64,000 bases of DNA from Clostridiales bacterium 38-18 (GTDB lineage: Bacteria; Bacillota; Clostridia; Peptostreptococcales; Acidaminobacteraceae): positions 1 through 64,000 of the forward strand of contig MKTL01000007.1 of the NCBI GenBank assembly GCA_001897605.1, read 5' to 3'. Positions 6,759 through 15,299 of the stretch are shown in pieces. The notes beneath the pieces are model-generated. The model worked only from the letters and a program-made list of their open reading frames with translations. It had not been told where the DNA came from and searched no databases. Both the position numbers and the translations under genes were made by a program. Positions within the stretch are counted from its first letter, which is position 1, and every line of letters begins with the position of its first letter.

Positions 6759-7295
6759 TTATTCAATTGCTTCTGCTTTTTCATAGATTGCCTTTACTTC
6801 GCTTGCTGGGACAATCTTAGACAGAACAAAAGCAATGATAATGACACCTGGAAGATCTACTAAAAGTCTTGTAACGGCAAACTTTGCACCAAGAGATGTT
6901 ATTTCAAATAAAAACATCGGTATTTTAGTTGTGGACCATGCACCTATGAATATAAGGATATTTTTAAAGGATACACCTTTCTTCATAAAGACTGCTGCAA
7001 CTGGGAATGCACCATATAAGGGACCGGCAGCGGCAGAACCAATAAATATGGATAGCAAGATACCTTTTAGACCAGAGCCTTCACCCATATATTTTATCAT
7101 CGTTTCCTTTGGTACCCAAACGTCAAGAAGGCCAAGTAAAAGGAAGATTGGAGGGATCACCATTATCATTTCTTTAAAAGAATAGGCGGTAACGCTAATG
7201 GCTTTAAATCCGATTTTCTGATTGATTAAGGTCAAAATCAATAGTCCTGTTAGAACTACTAAAAAAGCTCTGTATTTTCTGATAATACTTTTCAT
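6759..7295 (-). CDS. Permease, half-size DUF318/ArsP-like, second of a pair
   Basis: This 178-aa, about five-span membrane protein has the repeat of the predicted permease family (GSAAAGPLYGAFPVAAVFM and VDLPGVIIIAFVL segments). I chose ATG 7295, which overlaps the end of the upstream gene (stop 7292-7294); an earlier ATG at 7313 is possible. It is about half the length of full DUF318 permeases such as the one at 7806, so it likely pairs with the 160-aa permease next to it. In an ArsR-controlled operon, export of an arsenical is the likely job. Confidence 0.75.
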   Translation of the reverse strand: MKSIIRKYRAFLVVLTGLLILTLINQKIGFKAISVTAYSFKEMIMVIPPIFLLLGLLDVWVPKETMIKYMGEGSGLKGILLSIFIGSAAAGPLYGAFPVAAVFMKKGVSFKNILIFIGAWSTTKIPMFLFEITSLGAKFAVTRLLVDLPGVIIIAFVLSKIVPASEVKAIYEKAEAIE

Positions 7296-7774
7296 AATAC
7301 AGTCACCACCCATCCAATAATGCCTGCTACGAAAAAGGAAAAGATGAAAGCTAAAATATTACGCATGAAGGTGATTCTCTTTCCAAAATACTTGATTTCA
7401 ACAGGAAGAGTAACAACCCCCACCATCATCAGTGTGGAGATAAAGGCACCAATTTGCATATACCCTGCGCCACCTTCAAGAAGCATGGCCGCTGTTGGAA
7501 AAGCCACAAATCCAGGTATGAGGGTGATTGATCCAACAATTGAAGCCAGAATGACACCTAACCAACCTGAGTCAGAACCAATTATTTTAGATATGATTTC
7601 GGGATTGATTACGGCAATCAATATGCCGACAAAAAGGATAACAACTAAAAACTCTGGCAGAATGTTTTCGAATGCCTTCCACGCTTTCTTGATGGCCATT
7701 TTTGTTTTCTTTTTATCTTTAATATGGGATAAAAGTAAAAGACTGAGAGTTATTGCATATAGACCAGCGTTCAA
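7292..7774 (-). CDS. Permease, half-size DUF318/ArsP-like, first of a pair
   Basis: The 160-aa protein has about four membrane spans and the same family signatures as its neighbour (GSITLIPGFVAFPTAAML, ISTLMMVGVVTLPVE). The start is TTG at 7774 with AGGTGA six bases upstream; the nearest ATG runs into a stop. It is translationally coupled to the next half-permease by a short overlap. Two separate half-size genes suggest a heterodimer equal to one full permease. Substrate is inferred from the ars context only. Confidence 0.75.
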   Translation of the reverse strand: MNAGLYAITLSLLLLSHIKDKKKTKMAIKKAWKAFENILPEFLVVILFVGILIAVINPEIISKIIGSDSGWLGVILASIVGSITLIPGFVAFPTAAMLLEGGAGYMQIGAFISTLMMVGVVTLPVEIKYFGKRITFMRNILAFIFSFFVAGIIGWVVTVL

Positions 7775-7805
7775 GAAATCACCTGCTTTCCATTAATAAA
7801 GTTAC

Positions 7806-8810
7806 CTATAACAACAGATAACCAAAGGCGTTAAAAGTATAGCCGATGATTAAAATACCAATAGTGACAATCCCTGCGAAAGTGACGAGTAGTCTTGTTT
7901 TTACAACTTTTTTAAGAAGGATCATAGATGGAAGTGAGAGTGCTGTTACAGCCATCATAAAGGATAAAGCAGTACCAATGCCAACGCCTTTTAGAACAAG
8001 AGCTTCCGCAATCGGAAGGGTTCCGAAAATATCTGCATACATTGGGACACCCACAACTGTTGCTAATAAAACGGAGTACCATTTGTCTTGACCCAATACA
8101 GCCGATATAACAGATTCAGGAATCCAGTTGTGGATTGCTGCACCTATGCCGACACCAATGAGGATATAGAGCCAAACTTTCTTAATAATGTCTAGCACTT
8201 GTTCTCTTGAGTAGCTCATTCTATCTTTAACAGTGAGTTCTTCTTGCTCAATTTCCATGAGCTTGTTTCCAAAGACAAAGGGTTCTACATATTTTTCAAG
8301 TTTTAAGTGGCTAATAAGCGAACCACCAATGACTGCCAGTATAAGCCCTACAACGACATAAGCGATTGCAATTTTCCAGTTAAAAATACTTGCTAAAAGA
8401 AGTACTGAAGCTAAATCAACCAGTGGCGAGGATATTAAAAACGAAAAAGTTACGCCGATTGGAAGTCCTGCGCTTGTAAATCCGATGAAAAGTGGGATAG
8501 ACGAACAAGAGCAAAAGGGGGTAATCGTGCCTAAAAGAGCTCCTAAAATATTTGCAGTGATGCCGTTAAATCGTCCAAGTATTTTTCGTGTTCTTTCAGG
8601 TGGGAAGAAACTTTGAATATAAGAAATAGTAAATATAAGGACTGAAAGCAGTATGAAAATCTTGATTACATCGTAAATAAAGAAGTGAATACTGCCTCCG
8701 AGTCTATCGGTGGTGCTAAGACCAAAAACATTTTCGACAAGTATCTTAACAAGATCAGACAGCCACTGCATTTTAAGTAGCTGATTATTGAGCCATTCTA
8801 ATATAAACAT
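7806..8810 (-). CDS. DUF318-family permease (ArsP-like)
   Basis: The 334-aa protein has about eight membrane spans in two repeats. The conserved TPFCSCSSIPLFIGF motif (about residues 98-112) with closely spaced cysteines is diagnostic of this permease family, and the second repeat has GVPMYADIFGTLPIAEAL. ArsP members export trivalent organoarsenicals; others are uncharacterised. It follows the second arsR by 18 bases, so it is the first structural gene of that operon. No gene symbol is given because substrate is unproven. Confidence 0.85.
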   Translation of the reverse strand: MFILEWLNNQLLKMQWLSDLVKILVENVFGLSTTDRLGGSIHFFIYDVIKIFILLSVLIFTISYIQSFFPPERTRKILGRFNGITANILGALLGTITPFCSCSSIPLFIGFTSAGLPIGVTFSFLISSPLVDLASVLLLASIFNWKIAIAYVVVGLILAVIGGSLISHLKLEKYVEPFVFGNKLMEIEQEELTVKDRMSYSREQVLDIIKKVWLYILIGVGIGAAIHNWIPESVISAVLGQDKWYSVLLATVVGVPMYADIFGTLPIAEALVLKGVGIGTALSFMMAVTALSLPSMILLKKVVKTRLLVTFAGIVTIGILIIGYTFNAFGYLLL

Positions 8811-8828
8811 TAAATCATCTCCTTTTTA

Positions 8829-9182
8829 TTATGCTTCACAAACAATACAACATTGGTTGAGAAATTTTTCTTTGTCCACAAGTCGTTCTGAGTCTTCTTT
8901 GATTTGTGGATATTGATCCATGTGCTCTAAAATGTGCTCAAGAGTTTGTGTCAAAAGTATGTTCTCTTTCTTGAGGTTATAAAAAACGAATTTTTCCCTA
9001 CGATCATCTGAAACAAGATTTAGGTCTCTCAGTTTTGAAAGGTTTTTAGACACCCTTGGTTGTGGGATACTTAAGATTCCACTCATTTCACAAACGCATA
9101 AATCTTGTTGATATAAGAGCATCATCATTCTAAGCCTCGACTCGTCAGATAGCAGTTTGAATATATTTGTAAGTTGGTTCAT
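8829..9182 (-). CDS. arsR: ArsR/SmtB-family repressor with CVC metalloid site
   Basis: This 117-aa winged-helix repressor carries the classical arsenite-sensing motif DLCVCEM (about residues 28-34) at the start of the DNA-recognition region (IPQPRVSKNLSKLRDLNLV). The C-terminus ends with NQCCIVCEA, extra cysteines that may join metal binding. It is the first gene of the minus-strand permease operon. A 10-bp inverted repeat just upstream (9213-9244) is its probable operator, so autoregulation is likely. Confidence 0.92.
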   Translation of the reverse strand: MNQLTNIFKLLSDESRLRMMMLLYQQDLCVCEMSGILSIPQPRVSKNLSKLRDLNLVSDDRREKFVFYNLKKENILLTQTLEHILEHMDQYPQIKEDSERLVDKEKFLNQCCIVCEA

Positions 9183-9212
9183 AGTGGGTCTCCTTTCAAC
9201 TTTTGTAGTTGA

Positions 9213-9244
9213 ATATACATATGCACATATGGGAATATGTATAT
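9213..9244 (-). promoter_or_regulatory. Probable operator of the minus-strand arsR
   Basis: ATATACATAT (9213-9222) and ATATGTATAT (9235-9244) form a perfect 10-bp inverted repeat with 12-base spacing, 30 bases before the arsR start. The centre also has ATATGCACATATG. Its sequence differs from the ATCGAT operators of the other ArsR, so the two repressors probably have separate targets. Confidence 0.65.
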
Positions 9245-9313
9245 CGTACGCCTGTATTTTTGTTTTGTCAACAAAGAAAATCTTTAAGTTTCAAAATTTA
9301 AAATCATTACATA

Positions 9314-9361
9314 TTGAAAAACATCAATTTGATTGGTATAATTAAATCGATAAATATCGAT
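9314..9361 (+). promoter_or_regulatory. Promoter and ArsR operator of the main ars operon
   Basis: TTGAAA (9314-9319), a 17-base spacer and TATAAT (9337-9342, extended TTGG) make a strong sigma-A-type promoter. ATCGAT-AAAT-ATCGAT (9346-9361) overlaps the expected start site, right before the arsR ribosome site, as expected for an autorepressed operon. Confidence 0.8.
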
Positions 9362-9376
9362 ATGAGGAGGACGAAC

Positions 9377-9697
9377 ATGTCTACAGTCTACGAAATAAAT
9401 GCTAAAATTTTCAAAGCTTTCTGTGATGAAAACAGGTTGAGGATACTTGAATTACTTCAAGGCGGAGAAAAATGCGCCTGTACATTGCAAGATGAACTGC
9501 CTATTGGTCAATCTACCCTTTCTCACCATATGAAAATATTGCTTGAAAGTGGTGTGGTTGAAGTCAGAAAAGATAAAAAGTGGTCTTATTACTCATTGTC
9601 AGATAAAGGTTCAGTAGTCGCCACAGAAAAGTTAAGTATGCTTCTAACCAAAAACTACAGTGATCAAGCACAGTGCGCTTGTGAAAGTGAGGCGTAA
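9377..9697 (+). CDS. arsR: ArsR-family arsenic-responsive repressor heading the ars operon
   Basis: The 106-aa winged-helix protein starts at ATG 9377 behind GAGGAGGACGAAC. GGEKCACTLQDE (about residues 29-40) supplies a CxC sensor pair, and GQSTLSHHMKILLESG is the recognition helix. The tail has a further CAC (QAQCACESEA). It probably binds the ATCGAT-N4-ATCGAT sites at its own promoter, at 5441 and at 4984-5035, releasing them when arsenite or antimonite binds. It is followed at once by the CoA-disulfide reductase gene. Confidence 0.93.
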   Translation: MSTVYEINAKIFKAFCDENRLRILELLQGGEKCACTLQDELPIGQSTLSHHMKILLESGVVEVRKDKKWSYYSLSDKGSVVATEKLSMLLTKNYSDQAQCACESEA

Positions 9698-11335
9698 ATG
9701 AGAATTGTAATAATAGGTGCGGTTGCTGCGGGAACTTCTGCAGCGGCGAAGGCAAGAAGAAATGATGACCAAGCTGAAATTGTTATTTATGAAAGGGATA
9801 AGGATATCTCTTATTCAGGCTGTGGACTGCCTTACTACATTGGCGGTGAAATTGAAGACATTGAAGAATTGACTCCGAGAGATACAAAGTTCTTTAAAAA
9901 GAAATACAACATTGAGGTTAAAACTGAACATGAGGTAATGGAAATATTCCCGGATCAGAAGTCCGTTTTAGTAAAGGATATTGCAACAGGCAAACTTTTT
10001 GGAGATACTTATGACAAATTAGTCATTGCGACTGGGGCAATGCCTTTTGTTCCGAGCATACAAGGCGTTGACCTTGAACATGTGTTTTTCCTCAGAAATG
10101 TACAAAATGCAATTGCGATTAAAAAATTCATAGATGAGAAAAAACCTGAACATGCTGTTATAGCAGGGACTGGATTTATTGGTTTTGAAGTTTTAGAAAA
10201 CTTGATGCATCTGAATATTGATACAACCATCATAGAAGTTGCTAGTAAAATCACCCCCAATTTAGATCTAGATATGGCTCTTTTTCTTGAAAATACATTA
10301 ACTAAAAAAGGTGCAAAGCTTATAAAGGGTCAAAGTATCAACCATATTGAGGGGAATCAAGTTGTATTGAGCAGTGGCAATAAGCTGAAGGCGGATATGG
10401 TCTTCATGGCGACTGGTGTCAGACCCAATACGGCTCTTGCAACATCAGCAGGCATTAAACTTGGTAAAACAGGTGCCATTAAGGTGGATCAGCAAATGAA
10501 AACCAATGTAGCAGATATTTATGCCTGTGGGGATTGTGTTGAAACTTTCTCAGCTATTACAAATAAACCGGTCTACAGACCACTTGGCTCAACTGCTAAT
10601 AAAACGGGTAGAATAGCTGGCGATGCACTGACTGGCGGTAAGCTGCGGTATCAAGGTAATTTAAGTACAGGGATTTTTAAACTATTTGATTTAACCATTG
10701 CAACCACTGGTCTTTCAGAAAAAGAAGCAATAGATGAAGGGTATGACATTGAAATATCACACAATATTAAGCCAGATAAACCGAGTTACTTCCATGGTGA
10801 GGAGATGGTCATTAAGTCGATAGCGGATAGAGAATCTCAGCGCTTATTGGGTGTACAGATTATTGGAACCACAGGTGTAGATAAGCGGATTGATGTATTT
10901 GCAACTTTAATTACCTACAAGGCAAAGGTGGATGAACTCTTCCATTTAGACCTAGCATATGCGCCACCATTTTCAACGACAAAAGACCCTATCCATTATA
11001 CAGGCATGATTTTGGACAATGCCATTAACAATGGAAGACCAATCATCACGGCAAATGAAGTAAGAAACAGTGAATCGGAACTTCAAATTGTGGATGCAAG
11101 AAGCAGTGAGGATTACGATATAAAAGGACACGTGACGGGTGCAGTGAATATGCCTCATGCCAAACTGAGGGATGTGCTTAAAAATCTCGACCCTGAAAAG
11201 CCTACAGTGACCTATTGCAATAAAGGTGTGACAGGAAATGCGGCACAGAATATCTTAATCAACAACGGATTTAAAAAAGTATTTAACCTTTCAGGTGGGC
11301 ATAAATTTTATAAGGGAAGCGGTGAACAGAAATGA
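9698..11335 (+). CDS. CoA-disulfide reductase with C-terminal rhodanese domain
   Basis: The 545-aa flavoprotein has an N-terminal FAD site (IVIIGAVAAGTSAAAKAR), the single redox cysteine of the CoADR family in SGCGLPYY (Cys42), an NAD(P)H-binding fold near 145-260, an ACGDC FAD motif and a dimerisation domain. From about 450 there is a rhodanese domain with active-site loop CNKGVTG (Cys507). CoADR-Rhd enzymes reduce CoA disulfide, persulfides or polysulfide. The ATG directly follows the arsR stop. Here it may provide reductant or handle sulfane sulfur linked to thioarsenic; that is inference. Confidence 0.9.
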   Translation: MRIVIIGAVAAGTSAAAKARRNDDQAEIVIYERDKDISYSGCGLPYYIGGEIEDIEELTPRDTKFFKKKYNIEVKTEHEVMEIFPDQKSVLVKDIATGKLFGDTYDKLVIATGAMPFVPSIQGVDLEHVFFLRNVQNAIAIKKFIDEKKPEHAVIAGTGFIGFEVLENLMHLNIDTTIIEVASKITPNLDLDMALFLENTLTKKGAKLIKGQSINHIEGNQVVLSSGNKLKADMVFMATGVRPNTALATSAGIKLGKTGAIKVDQQMKTNVADIYACGDCVETFSAITNKPVYRPLGSTANKTGRIAGDALTGGKLRYQGNLSTGIFKLFDLTIATTGLSEKEAIDEGYDIEISHNIKPDKPSYFHGEEMVIKSIADRESQRLLGVQIIGTTGVDKRIDVFATLITYKAKVDELFHLDLAYAPPFSTTKDPIHYTGMILDNAINNGRPIITANEVRNSESELQIVDARSSEDYDIKGHVTGAVNMPHAKLRDVLKNLDPEKPTVTYCNKGVTGNAAQNILINNGFKKVFNLSGGHKFYKGSGEQK

Positions 11336-11892
11336 TAGACAAAAATAAAGTGATTAAAATCGTCGTTCCTGTTCTTATTATATGTGTCATAGGCAGTCTC
11401 TGGTTTTTCAAAAATAGAGATGAAGCAAGTCTTGTAAAGCCGATAGAAACAGCGGTGAGCAGTGGTGAAATTTCTACAAATGACAAGGCAATGATTAATA
11501 CACTTGAAGCCACAAGTTTAGACCTTGACGAACTCAAAGCCCAAGGACTCCCCATTGTCATTGATTTTGGTGCTGATGAGTGTATACCTTGTAAAGAAAT
11601 GGCACCTATTTTGAAAGAGTTAAGTGAGAATTACCAAGGTAAGGTTATTGTAAAATTTGTTGACGTATGGAAATATCCAGAACTTGCAGAACAGTTTCCA
11701 TTAGAAGTCATTCCAACTCAATTTTTCTTTGATAAAGATGGGAACCCCTACATGCCAAAGGATGCTGAGAAAATGGGGATGCAACTTTATAAAATGAAGG
11801 ATACAGGAGATCATGGCTTTACGGCCCATCAGGGTGGCATGAAAAAGGAACAATTTTTGGCTATCTTTGATGAGCTGGGGGTCAAACCATGA
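11332..11892 (+). CDS. Membrane-anchored thioredoxin-like protein
   Basis: This 186-aa protein has one N-terminal membrane span (about residues 8-25, VIKIVVPVLIICVIGSLWF) and an exported thioredoxin domain with ADECIPCKEM and cis-Pro segment EVIPTQFFF. It overlaps the reductase stop (ATGA type) and the following ccdA start. Thioredoxin-CcdA pairs move electrons to the outer face of the membrane. In this operon it may keep extracytoplasmic or Cys-rich partners reduced. Confidence 0.9.
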   Translation: MIDKNKVIKIVVPVLIICVIGSLWFFKNRDEASLVKPIETAVSSGEISTNDKAMINTLEATSLDLDELKAQGLPIVIDFGADECIPCKEMAPILKELSENYQGKVIVKFVDVWKYPELAEQFPLEVIPTQFFFDKDGNPYMPKDAEKMGMQLYKMKDTGDHGFTAHQGGMKKEQFLAIFDELGVKP

Positions 11893-12581
11893 TCAATGGA
11901 TTTTTAGAGGGACTATCAACCGGGATACTGAGTAACCCTTGGTTAGCACCCCTTATGGCTTTATTAGCAGGTATACTGACTTCTTTTACGCCGTGTTCAT
12001 TATCTAGCGTGCCCTTAGTTATTGGATTTGTTGGTGGCATAAAGCAGCAAGATACTAAAAGGTCATTTCAACTTTCATTAACTTTTGCACTGGGCATGGC
12101 TTTAACATTTACGCTGCTAGGTGTTTTAGCATCTTCGCTTGGAAAACTTATGGGCACTTCATCATCTCTGTGGTTTTTATTTTTAGGAACTTTAATGGTG
12201 TTGATGGCACTACAAGTTTTTGAAGTATTTAATTTTGTACCCTCGGTATTTTTAAGCACAAAACATGTTCGTAAAGGATTTATTGGTGCTTTCGTAGCAG
12301 GTGTTTTAGGTGGGTTTTTCTCTTCTCCTTGCGCAACACCAGTGCTCGTTGTACTTTTGGGATTGGTAGCCAAAAGTGGTAACATTCTTTGGGGAATTTT
12401 GCTTCTACTATTGTATTCTTTAGGTCATAGTTTTTTGGTAATCTTGGCGGGGACTTCCGTTGGATTTGTGACAAAACTCACAAGCAACAAGACCTATGAT
12501 ACCAGTGCAAAAGTACTTAAATATGCTTTAGGCGTACTGATTTTACTGCTAGGATTTTACATGTTCTATTTAGGTTTTTAA
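11889..12581 (+). CDS. ccdA: CcdA/DsbD-type transmembrane electron carrier
   Basis: The 230-aa protein has six membrane helices with the two conserved Pro-flanked cysteines: TSFTPCSLSSVP in helix 1 and FFSSPCATPVL in helix 4. CcdA-family proteins pass electrons from cytoplasmic thioredoxin across the membrane. Its start overlaps the thioredoxin stop (ATGA), so the two are coupled and very likely partners. Similar pairs are known in some ars operons. Confidence 0.92.
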   Translation: MINGFLEGLSTGILSNPWLAPLMALLAGILTSFTPCSLSSVPLVIGFVGGIKQQDTKRSFQLSLTFALGMALTFTLLGVLASSLGKLMGTSSSLWFLFLGTLMVLMALQVFEVFNFVPSVFLSTKHVRKGFIGAFVAGVLGGFFSSPCATPVLVVLLGLVAKSGNILWGILLLLLYSLGHSFLVILAGTSVGFVTKLTSNKTYDTSAKVLKYALGVLILLLGFYMFYLGF

Positions 12582-12599
12582 TACGAAGGGAGGTCCACA

Positions 12600-13118
12600 A
12601 TGATTAGTCAACTGATCATAAATAACGAGAAAACGATCACCATTGATTTTTTGTATCTAGACTTAAATACTTGTGATCGATGTCAAGAAACGGAGACAAA
12701 TTTAGACGAGGCGGTAAGCATTTTTTCAGAAGTATCAAAATGCCTTAATTACAAAGTCCTTGTAAACAAAATTAATGTCAACACGAAGGAACTTGCAGAG
12801 ATTCATCGATTTGAAAGTTCCCCAACCATTCGAGTGAACGGACAAGACATATTGGGGGCGATCAAAGAAAATTCATGTCCAGCATGCAGTGCCATTAGTG
12901 GTCAAGAAACCGCCTGCAGAGTTTTTGAATACGATGGCAAAGCCTTTACAGAACCGCCAACAGCTATGATTTTGGAAGGCATTTTAAGCGTTTTATTTAA
13001 TAAAAATGTAGATAAAGGTACAGTACAATTTGTTTTACCTCAAAACTTAGAAAAATTCTATTTAACAACTGAGAAAAAGACTGAAGGCTGTTCTTGCAAT
13101 GGCTCAGGATGCTGTTAA
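12600..13118 (+). CDS. DUF2703-family thioredoxin-like protein with Cys-rich tail
   Basis: The 172-aa protein starts behind AGGGAGGTCCACA. It has a CDRCQET redox-type motif near residues 25-31, the FESSPTIRVNG cis-Pro segment, a second pair SCPACSAI near 97-104, and ends in CSCNGSGCC. The architecture is that of the DUF2703 group often found in arsenic operons. It may accept electrons from the thioredoxin/CcdA pair or bind arsenite through its terminal cysteines. Function is not established. Confidence 0.8.
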   Translation: MISQLIINNEKTITIDFLYLDLNTCDRCQETETNLDEAVSIFSEVSKCLNYKVLVNKINVNTKELAEIHRFESSPTIRVNGQDILGAIKENSCPACSAISGQETACRVFEYDGKAFTEPPTAMILEGILSVLFNKNVDKGTVQFVLPQNLEKFYLTTEKKTEGCSCNGSGCC

Positions 13119-13145
13119 CCCTATCATATAAAGGAGATTACGAAA

Positions 13146-13517
13146 ATGATAATTATGAAAACGATTGAGATATTTGATCCTGCAATGTGTTGTACAACGG
13201 GTGTTTGTGGTCCGTCAATTGACCCAGAGCTTATGAGAGTTTCAACGGTAATTAATAGTCTTAAGGAAAAAGGAATTACCATCAAAAGATACGGTCTATC
13301 CACTGAGCCACAAGTTTTTGTTTCTAACCAAATCATCAACGATATCCTTCAAACGGAAGGTGCTGACATTTTGCCAGTGACTTTAGTTGACGGTAAAGTA
13401 GCTAAGACAAAAGCGTATCCAACAAATGCTGAATTTGCAGAGTGGTTGGGTGTGGAAATTGATAGTAAGCCAGAGCAAAAGCAAAGCTGTTGTTGTGGAC
13501 CAAAGGGGTGTTGTTAA
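13146..13517 (+). CDS. arsD: ArsD arsenite metallochaperone
   Basis: This 123-aa protein has the ArsD signature DPAMCCTTGVCGPS, giving the three cysteines that hand As(III) to ArsA, and a C-terminal CCCGPKGCC tail like that of many ArsD proteins. The ribosome site AAGGAG lies eight bases before the chosen ATG; a second ATG three codons in is also possible. It directly precedes arsA with one base between, matching the usual arsDA pairing. Confidence 0.93.
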   Translation: MIIMKTIEIFDPAMCCTTGVCGPSIDPELMRVSTVINSLKEKGITIKRYGLSTEPQVFVSNQIINDILQTEGADILPVTLVDGKVAKTKAYPTNAEFAEWLGVEIDSKPEQKQSCCCGPKGCC

Positions 13518-13518
13518 T

Positions 13519-15264
13519 ATGACACATCAACTGAACACCTTTGATGTTGATCAATTCAACTTAACCAAATACTTGTTTTTCACTGGAAAAGGTGGAGTCG
13601 GTAAAACGTCTACTGCTTGTGCTGTGGCTGTAAATCTGGCTGATGGTGGCAAGAGAGTACTGCTCATCAGTACGGATCCAGCCTCGAATTTACAAGACGT
13701 TTTTAATACGGAGATAGATGGAAAAGGCGTCCCTATTGTTGGCGCTCCCAACTTAATGGTTGCAAATTTAAACCCAGAAGAGGCTGCAAGAGAATATAAA
13801 GAATCAGTCGTGGCACCCTATAGAGGGAAACTGCCGGAGAGTGTTATTGCCAATATGGAAGAACAACTTTCAGGATCCTGTACGGTTGAAATTGCAGCTT
13901 TTGACCAATTTTCAAATTTTATCACCGATAAGACCACCGAACTGGAATACGATCACATCATCTTTGACACAGCACCGACAGGGCACACCCTTCGTATGCT
14001 TCAGTTACCCTCAGCATGGAGTAACTTTATTAGTGAAAGTACCCACGGTGCATCTTGCTTAGGCCAATTATCTGGTCTCGAAGGCAAGAAGAATATTTAT
14101 AAGGAAGCTGTTTTAAACCTTTCTGACCATCATAAGACGACTTTAATATTGGTTTCTAGACCAGAAGAAACACCACTCTTGGAAGCTGAACGCTCTAGTC
14201 TTGAACTGAGTGACCTTGGAATTAGAAATCAACTACTGATTATTAATGGGGTGTTAGGCAGTGCATCAGATCCTTTATCAAAAATAATATTGGATAAGCA
14301 ACAAGATGCCATTAAAAATATTCCAAAAGGATTAACTGAATTTACAAAATTTACGTTGCCTCTTCGTTCTTATAATGTGTTGGGACTTGATAACATTAGA
14401 GCGTTTTTCAAAAGTGATCAATTTGACAGCACTAAAACAGTGACTAAGTCAAAAGATCTTAAATCAATTGATGCTTTGGTAGAGGATGTTTGCAATACGG
14501 GTAAAAAAGTAATCTTTACCATGGGAAAAGGTGGCGTTGGAAAAACCACCATTGCGGCCACGATAGCCCTTGCTTTGGCGAATAAAGGTGTGAAAGTACA
14601 TCTGACATCTACCGACCCTGCAGACCACATTCAATATGTGATCAAGGACTCAGAAAACATTACCCTTAGTAAAATTGATGAAAAAGAAGAACTGCGAAAT
14701 TACCAAGATGAGGTATTGACTAAAGCTAGGGAAACCATGTCAGAAGAAGACATTGCCTATGTGGAAGAAGATTTGCGTTCTCCTTGCACACAAGAAATTG
14801 CTGTGTTTAGAGCTTTTGCTGAAATTGTCGACAAGGCCGAAAATGAAGTTGTGGTCATCGATACGGCGCCAACGGGGCATACTTTATTACTCCTTGATTC
14901 GACACAAAGTTACCATAAAGAAGTTCAAAGAACCAAAGGAGAAACACCAATTTCTGTTCAGCGATTACTTCCAAGGCTGAGAGATGAGAAACAGACCGAA
15001 GTCATTATCGTAGCCTTACCAGAAGCCACACCTGTTTTTGAGGCCAATAAACTGCGTGATGACCTTAAAAGAGCAGGTATCAATAACAAATGGTGGGTTG
15101 TAAACCAATGTCTTTCTATGGTGGATACCAGCGATGCCATGCTTATAGCTCGTGCAGAAGCAGAAAGACACTGGATTGAAAAAGTCAGAGAAATCAGTTC
15201 TAACAGCATGGTCACAATACCATGGGTTCAAGATGCATCAGTACAAAAGATCGGCAAACTTTAA
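13519..15264 (+). CDS. arsA: ArsA arsenite-stimulated ATPase
   Basis: The 581-aa protein has two homologous halves, each with a deviant Walker A: GKGGVGKT at about 23-30 and again at 336-343. Each half also has the DTAPTGHT signature. Metalloid-binding cysteines include those in GASCLGQL and SPCTQE. ATG at 13519 follows the arsD stop immediately; the longer frame from 13426 lies inside arsD. It energises arsenite export through the Acr3 pump downstream, receiving As(III) from ArsD. Confidence 0.96.
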   Translation: MTHQLNTFDVDQFNLTKYLFFTGKGGVGKTSTACAVAVNLADGGKRVLLISTDPASNLQDVFNTEIDGKGVPIVGAPNLMVANLNPEEAAREYKESVVAPYRGKLPESVIANMEEQLSGSCTVEIAAFDQFSNFITDKTTELEYDHIIFDTAPTGHTLRMLQLPSAWSNFISESTHGASCLGQLSGLEGKKNIYKEAVLNLSDHHKTTLILVSRPEETPLLEAERSSLELSDLGIRNQLLIINGVLGSASDPLSKIILDKQQDAIKNIPKGLTEFTKFTLPLRSYNVLGLDNIRAFFKSDQFDSTKTVTKSKDLKSIDALVEDVCNTGKKVIFTMGKGGVGKTTIAATIALALANKGVKVHLTSTDPADHIQYVIKDSENITLSKIDEKEELRNYQDEVLTKARETMSEEDIAYVEEDLRSPCTQEIAVFRAFAEIVDKAENEVVVIDTAPTGHTLLLLDSTQSYHKEVQRTKGETPISVQRLLPRLRDEKQTEVIIVALPEATPVFEANKLRDDLKRAGINNKWWVVNQCLSMVDTSDAMLIARAEAERHWIEKVREISSNSMVTIPWVQDASVQKIGKL

Positions 15265-15299
15265 TCAAACATTAACTTACAAAAATATGGAGGTTTAAA

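Noticed and set aside
6759-7774. One permease gene broken by a frameshift
   Set aside because: Both halves have their own start, ribosome site and full repeat unit, with a normal four-base-type overlap; two real genes are more likely.
7320-7796. Plus-strand ORF of 158 codons across the permease genes
   Set aside because: Antisense shadow of the two half-permeases, which have motifs, ribosome sites and operon context.
13426-13518. Upstream extension of ArsA
   Set aside because: It is the arsD 3' end in another frame; GKGGVGKT spacing and the ATG right after the arsD stop support 13519.
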